From contig JBOEGA010000027.1 in the NCBI GenBank assembly GCA_050633205.1, forward strand, positions 1 to 25,439: a stretch of DNA of 25,439 nt, read 5' to 3'. Both the position numbers and the translations under genes were made by a program. Positions 24,527-25,439 of the stretch are shown here, piece after piece; position 1 is the first letter of the stretch, and each line of letters starts with the position of its first letter. The DNA is from CBDHHC01 sp050633205 (lineage in GTDB: Bacteria > Pseudomonadota > Alphaproteobacteria > Rhizobiales > CBDHHC01). The notes beneath the pieces were generated by a model, which was given only the letters and a program-made list of their open reading frames with translations, made no database searches and was not told where the DNA came from.

Positions 24527-25060
24527 CTATACAATATTTTGAGTTGTAGAAAGGAGAGCTGGAGTGGAAAATGCAATGACCTTTCCACTGCGCTGCATCA
24601 GCTCCGACCAGCATTTTATATCAAACTCAAAAACAACAATTGATGAGGTTGGAAAGTCCGAACCAAGAGAGGCAAGCCTTTCCATAGACCCCATAGAGAC
24701 AAGGTTCACAACCATTTCATGTATTCCAGGATTATGCGCGATAACACATATATGATTGAACTCATCGGTAAAGGTGTATAGCAACTTCATAAGTTGCGCT
24801 TCATTGATCAGGTAAAGCTCATCCATGAACCTTACCTCTGATGAAAAGTTTGCCTGTGTATTCAGAAGCTCATAGGTTTCTCTGGTACGCAGTGCGGCTG
24901 AGCACAGAATTAAATCAGGTGATATATTCTGCTGGCGCATATATGCTCCCATTTCAGGAGCATCTTTCCTGCCGCGTTTATCAAGTGTGCGGTCAAAATC
25001 AGGTTGCCCCTCATCCCCCCAACCTGAATTCGCATGTCTCATCAGGGTCAATGTCAACAT
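24527..25060 (-). CDS. sixA: SixA-type phosphohistidine phosphatase
   Basis: A 177-residue cytosolic histidine phosphatase of SixA size. LTLMRHANSGW places the RHG-like motif at the very N-terminus (Arg8, phospho-accepting His9), typical of SixA. SAALRTRETYELL gives the second-site Arg, and CVIAHNPGIHEMV gives the second catalytic His109. SixA removes phosphate from phosphohistidine in carrier proteins. AGAGGA sits 8 nt before the ATG. It starts 16 nt after the trpE stop, so the two are probably one message; this is a co-location, not an evident shared pathway. Confidence 0.85.
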   Translation of the reverse strand: MLTLTLMRHANSGWGDEGQPDFDRTLDKRGRKDAPEMGAYMRQQNISPDLILCSAALRTRETYELLNTQANFSSEVRFMDELYLINEAQLMKLLYTFTDEFNHICVIAHNPGIHEMVVNLVSMGSMERLASLGSDFPTSSIVVFEFDIKCWSELMQRSGKVIAFSTPALLSTTQNIV

Positions 25061-25076
25061 AAATCAGGTCCTCTAT

Positions 25077-25439
25077 TTATTGTCCCCGGCTGTTCACACC
25101 GGCAAAACGAACGGCCTCTTCAGCAGCACGGAATAAGGCTTTTGCTTTATTGATGCACTCAGCCTGCTCATTCTTTGGAACGGAGTCAGCCACAATACCT
25201 GCGCCCGATTGTACATACATCATTCCATCTTTAAGCAAAGCTGTCCTTAACACGATACAGCTATCCATTTCTCCATTGGCCGAAAAATATCCAACACAGC
25301 CCGCATAAACACCACGTTTTTCTTTTTCCAATTCATCGATAATTTCCATAGCCCGAACTTTTGGTGCTCCAGAAACCGTCCCAGCTGGAAAACCAGCCAT
25401 CAGAGCATCAATGGCATCATATTGGGCAGCATCAAGCTG
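25077..25439 (-). CDS. trpE: Anthranilate synthase component I, C-terminal part (cut by window edge)
   Basis: The last 120 codons of a chorismate-utilising enzyme; the N-terminal part is beyond the window. The frame is open to base 25439. FPAGTVSGAPKVRAMEIIDE, EKRGVYAGCVGYFSANGEMD, SCIVLRTALL and VQSGAGIVADSVPKNEQAEC are the conserved catalytic C-terminal block. It is closest to TrpE (chorismate plus glutamine to anthranilate, tryptophan pathway). PabB shares much of this block, so the alternative is para-aminobenzoate synthase; the ASGA-type details favour TrpE. Confidence 0.88.
   Translation of the reverse strand, partial: QLDAAQYDAIDALMAGFPAGTVSGAPKVRAMEIIDELEKEKRGVYAGCVGYFSANGEMDSCIVLRTALLKDGMMYVQSGAGIVADSVPKNEQAECINKAKALFRAAEEAVRFAGVNSRGQ

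Overview
The window looks like a chromosomal segment of an alphaproteobacterium with moderate, AT-leaning base composition. This rests on the protein families present (DctPQM TRAP transporter, a DUF6455-type protein, NnrS, a TAXI-family binding protein, a PstS-OmpA fusion) and on general codon use. I do not assign a genus. No rRNA, tRNA, transposase or CRISPR array was seen.

Layout. (1) 1-6112: a TRAP uptake system (dctP-dctQ-dctM on the minus strand, dctM cut by the window edge) stands back to back with a 1196-residue fused HyuA-HyuB (5-oxoprolinase/hydantoinase-type) enzyme and a MarR-like regulator. The shared upstream region holds an inverted-repeat operator candidate. Uptake and ATP-driven opening of a cyclic amide such as 5-oxoproline is the simplest reading. 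(2) 6140-7779: nnrS and a small Cys-rich DUF6455-like gene. An NsrR-like palindrome lies before nnrS and a perfect FNR-type box before the small gene, so this is a low-oxygen/nitric-oxide response unit. (3) 7833-15484: the centrepiece, a retron. A large ARM/HEAT-repeat protein, a winged-helix/SWIM zinc-finger protein, two tandem msr-msd-like non-coding RNA units and a retron reverse transcriptase follow each other on one strand. The protein set matches what I recall as type XIII retrons. The unusual part is the RNA. The two units share about 125 nt of near-identical flank and an identical architecture, but each has its own perfectly paired central msd stem (13 or 17 bp) and its own a1/a2 stem. 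The reverse transcriptase also carries a long N-terminal charged coiled-coil region and ends in a hydrophobic membrane-anchor-like segment. (4) 15649-24407: an accessory and envelope region with a 25-codon ORF, a VOC-fold protein, a secreted histidine phosphatase, an orphan TAXI protein, a TPR/Sel1-like envelope protein, an Lrp regulator divergent from a leucine-dehydrogenase-like enzyme, a PstS-OmpA fusion and an orphan family-3 solute-binding protein. (5) 24527-25439: sixA downstream of the 3' end of trpE, on the minus strand.

How it works together (inference). In the retron operon the reverse transcriptase would convert both RNAs into two distinct msDNAs. The SWIM and ARM/HEAT proteins would act as the sensing and effector partners. 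Two diversified hairpin DNAs served by one enzyme suggest either multi-trigger sensing or two specificities of one defence complex.
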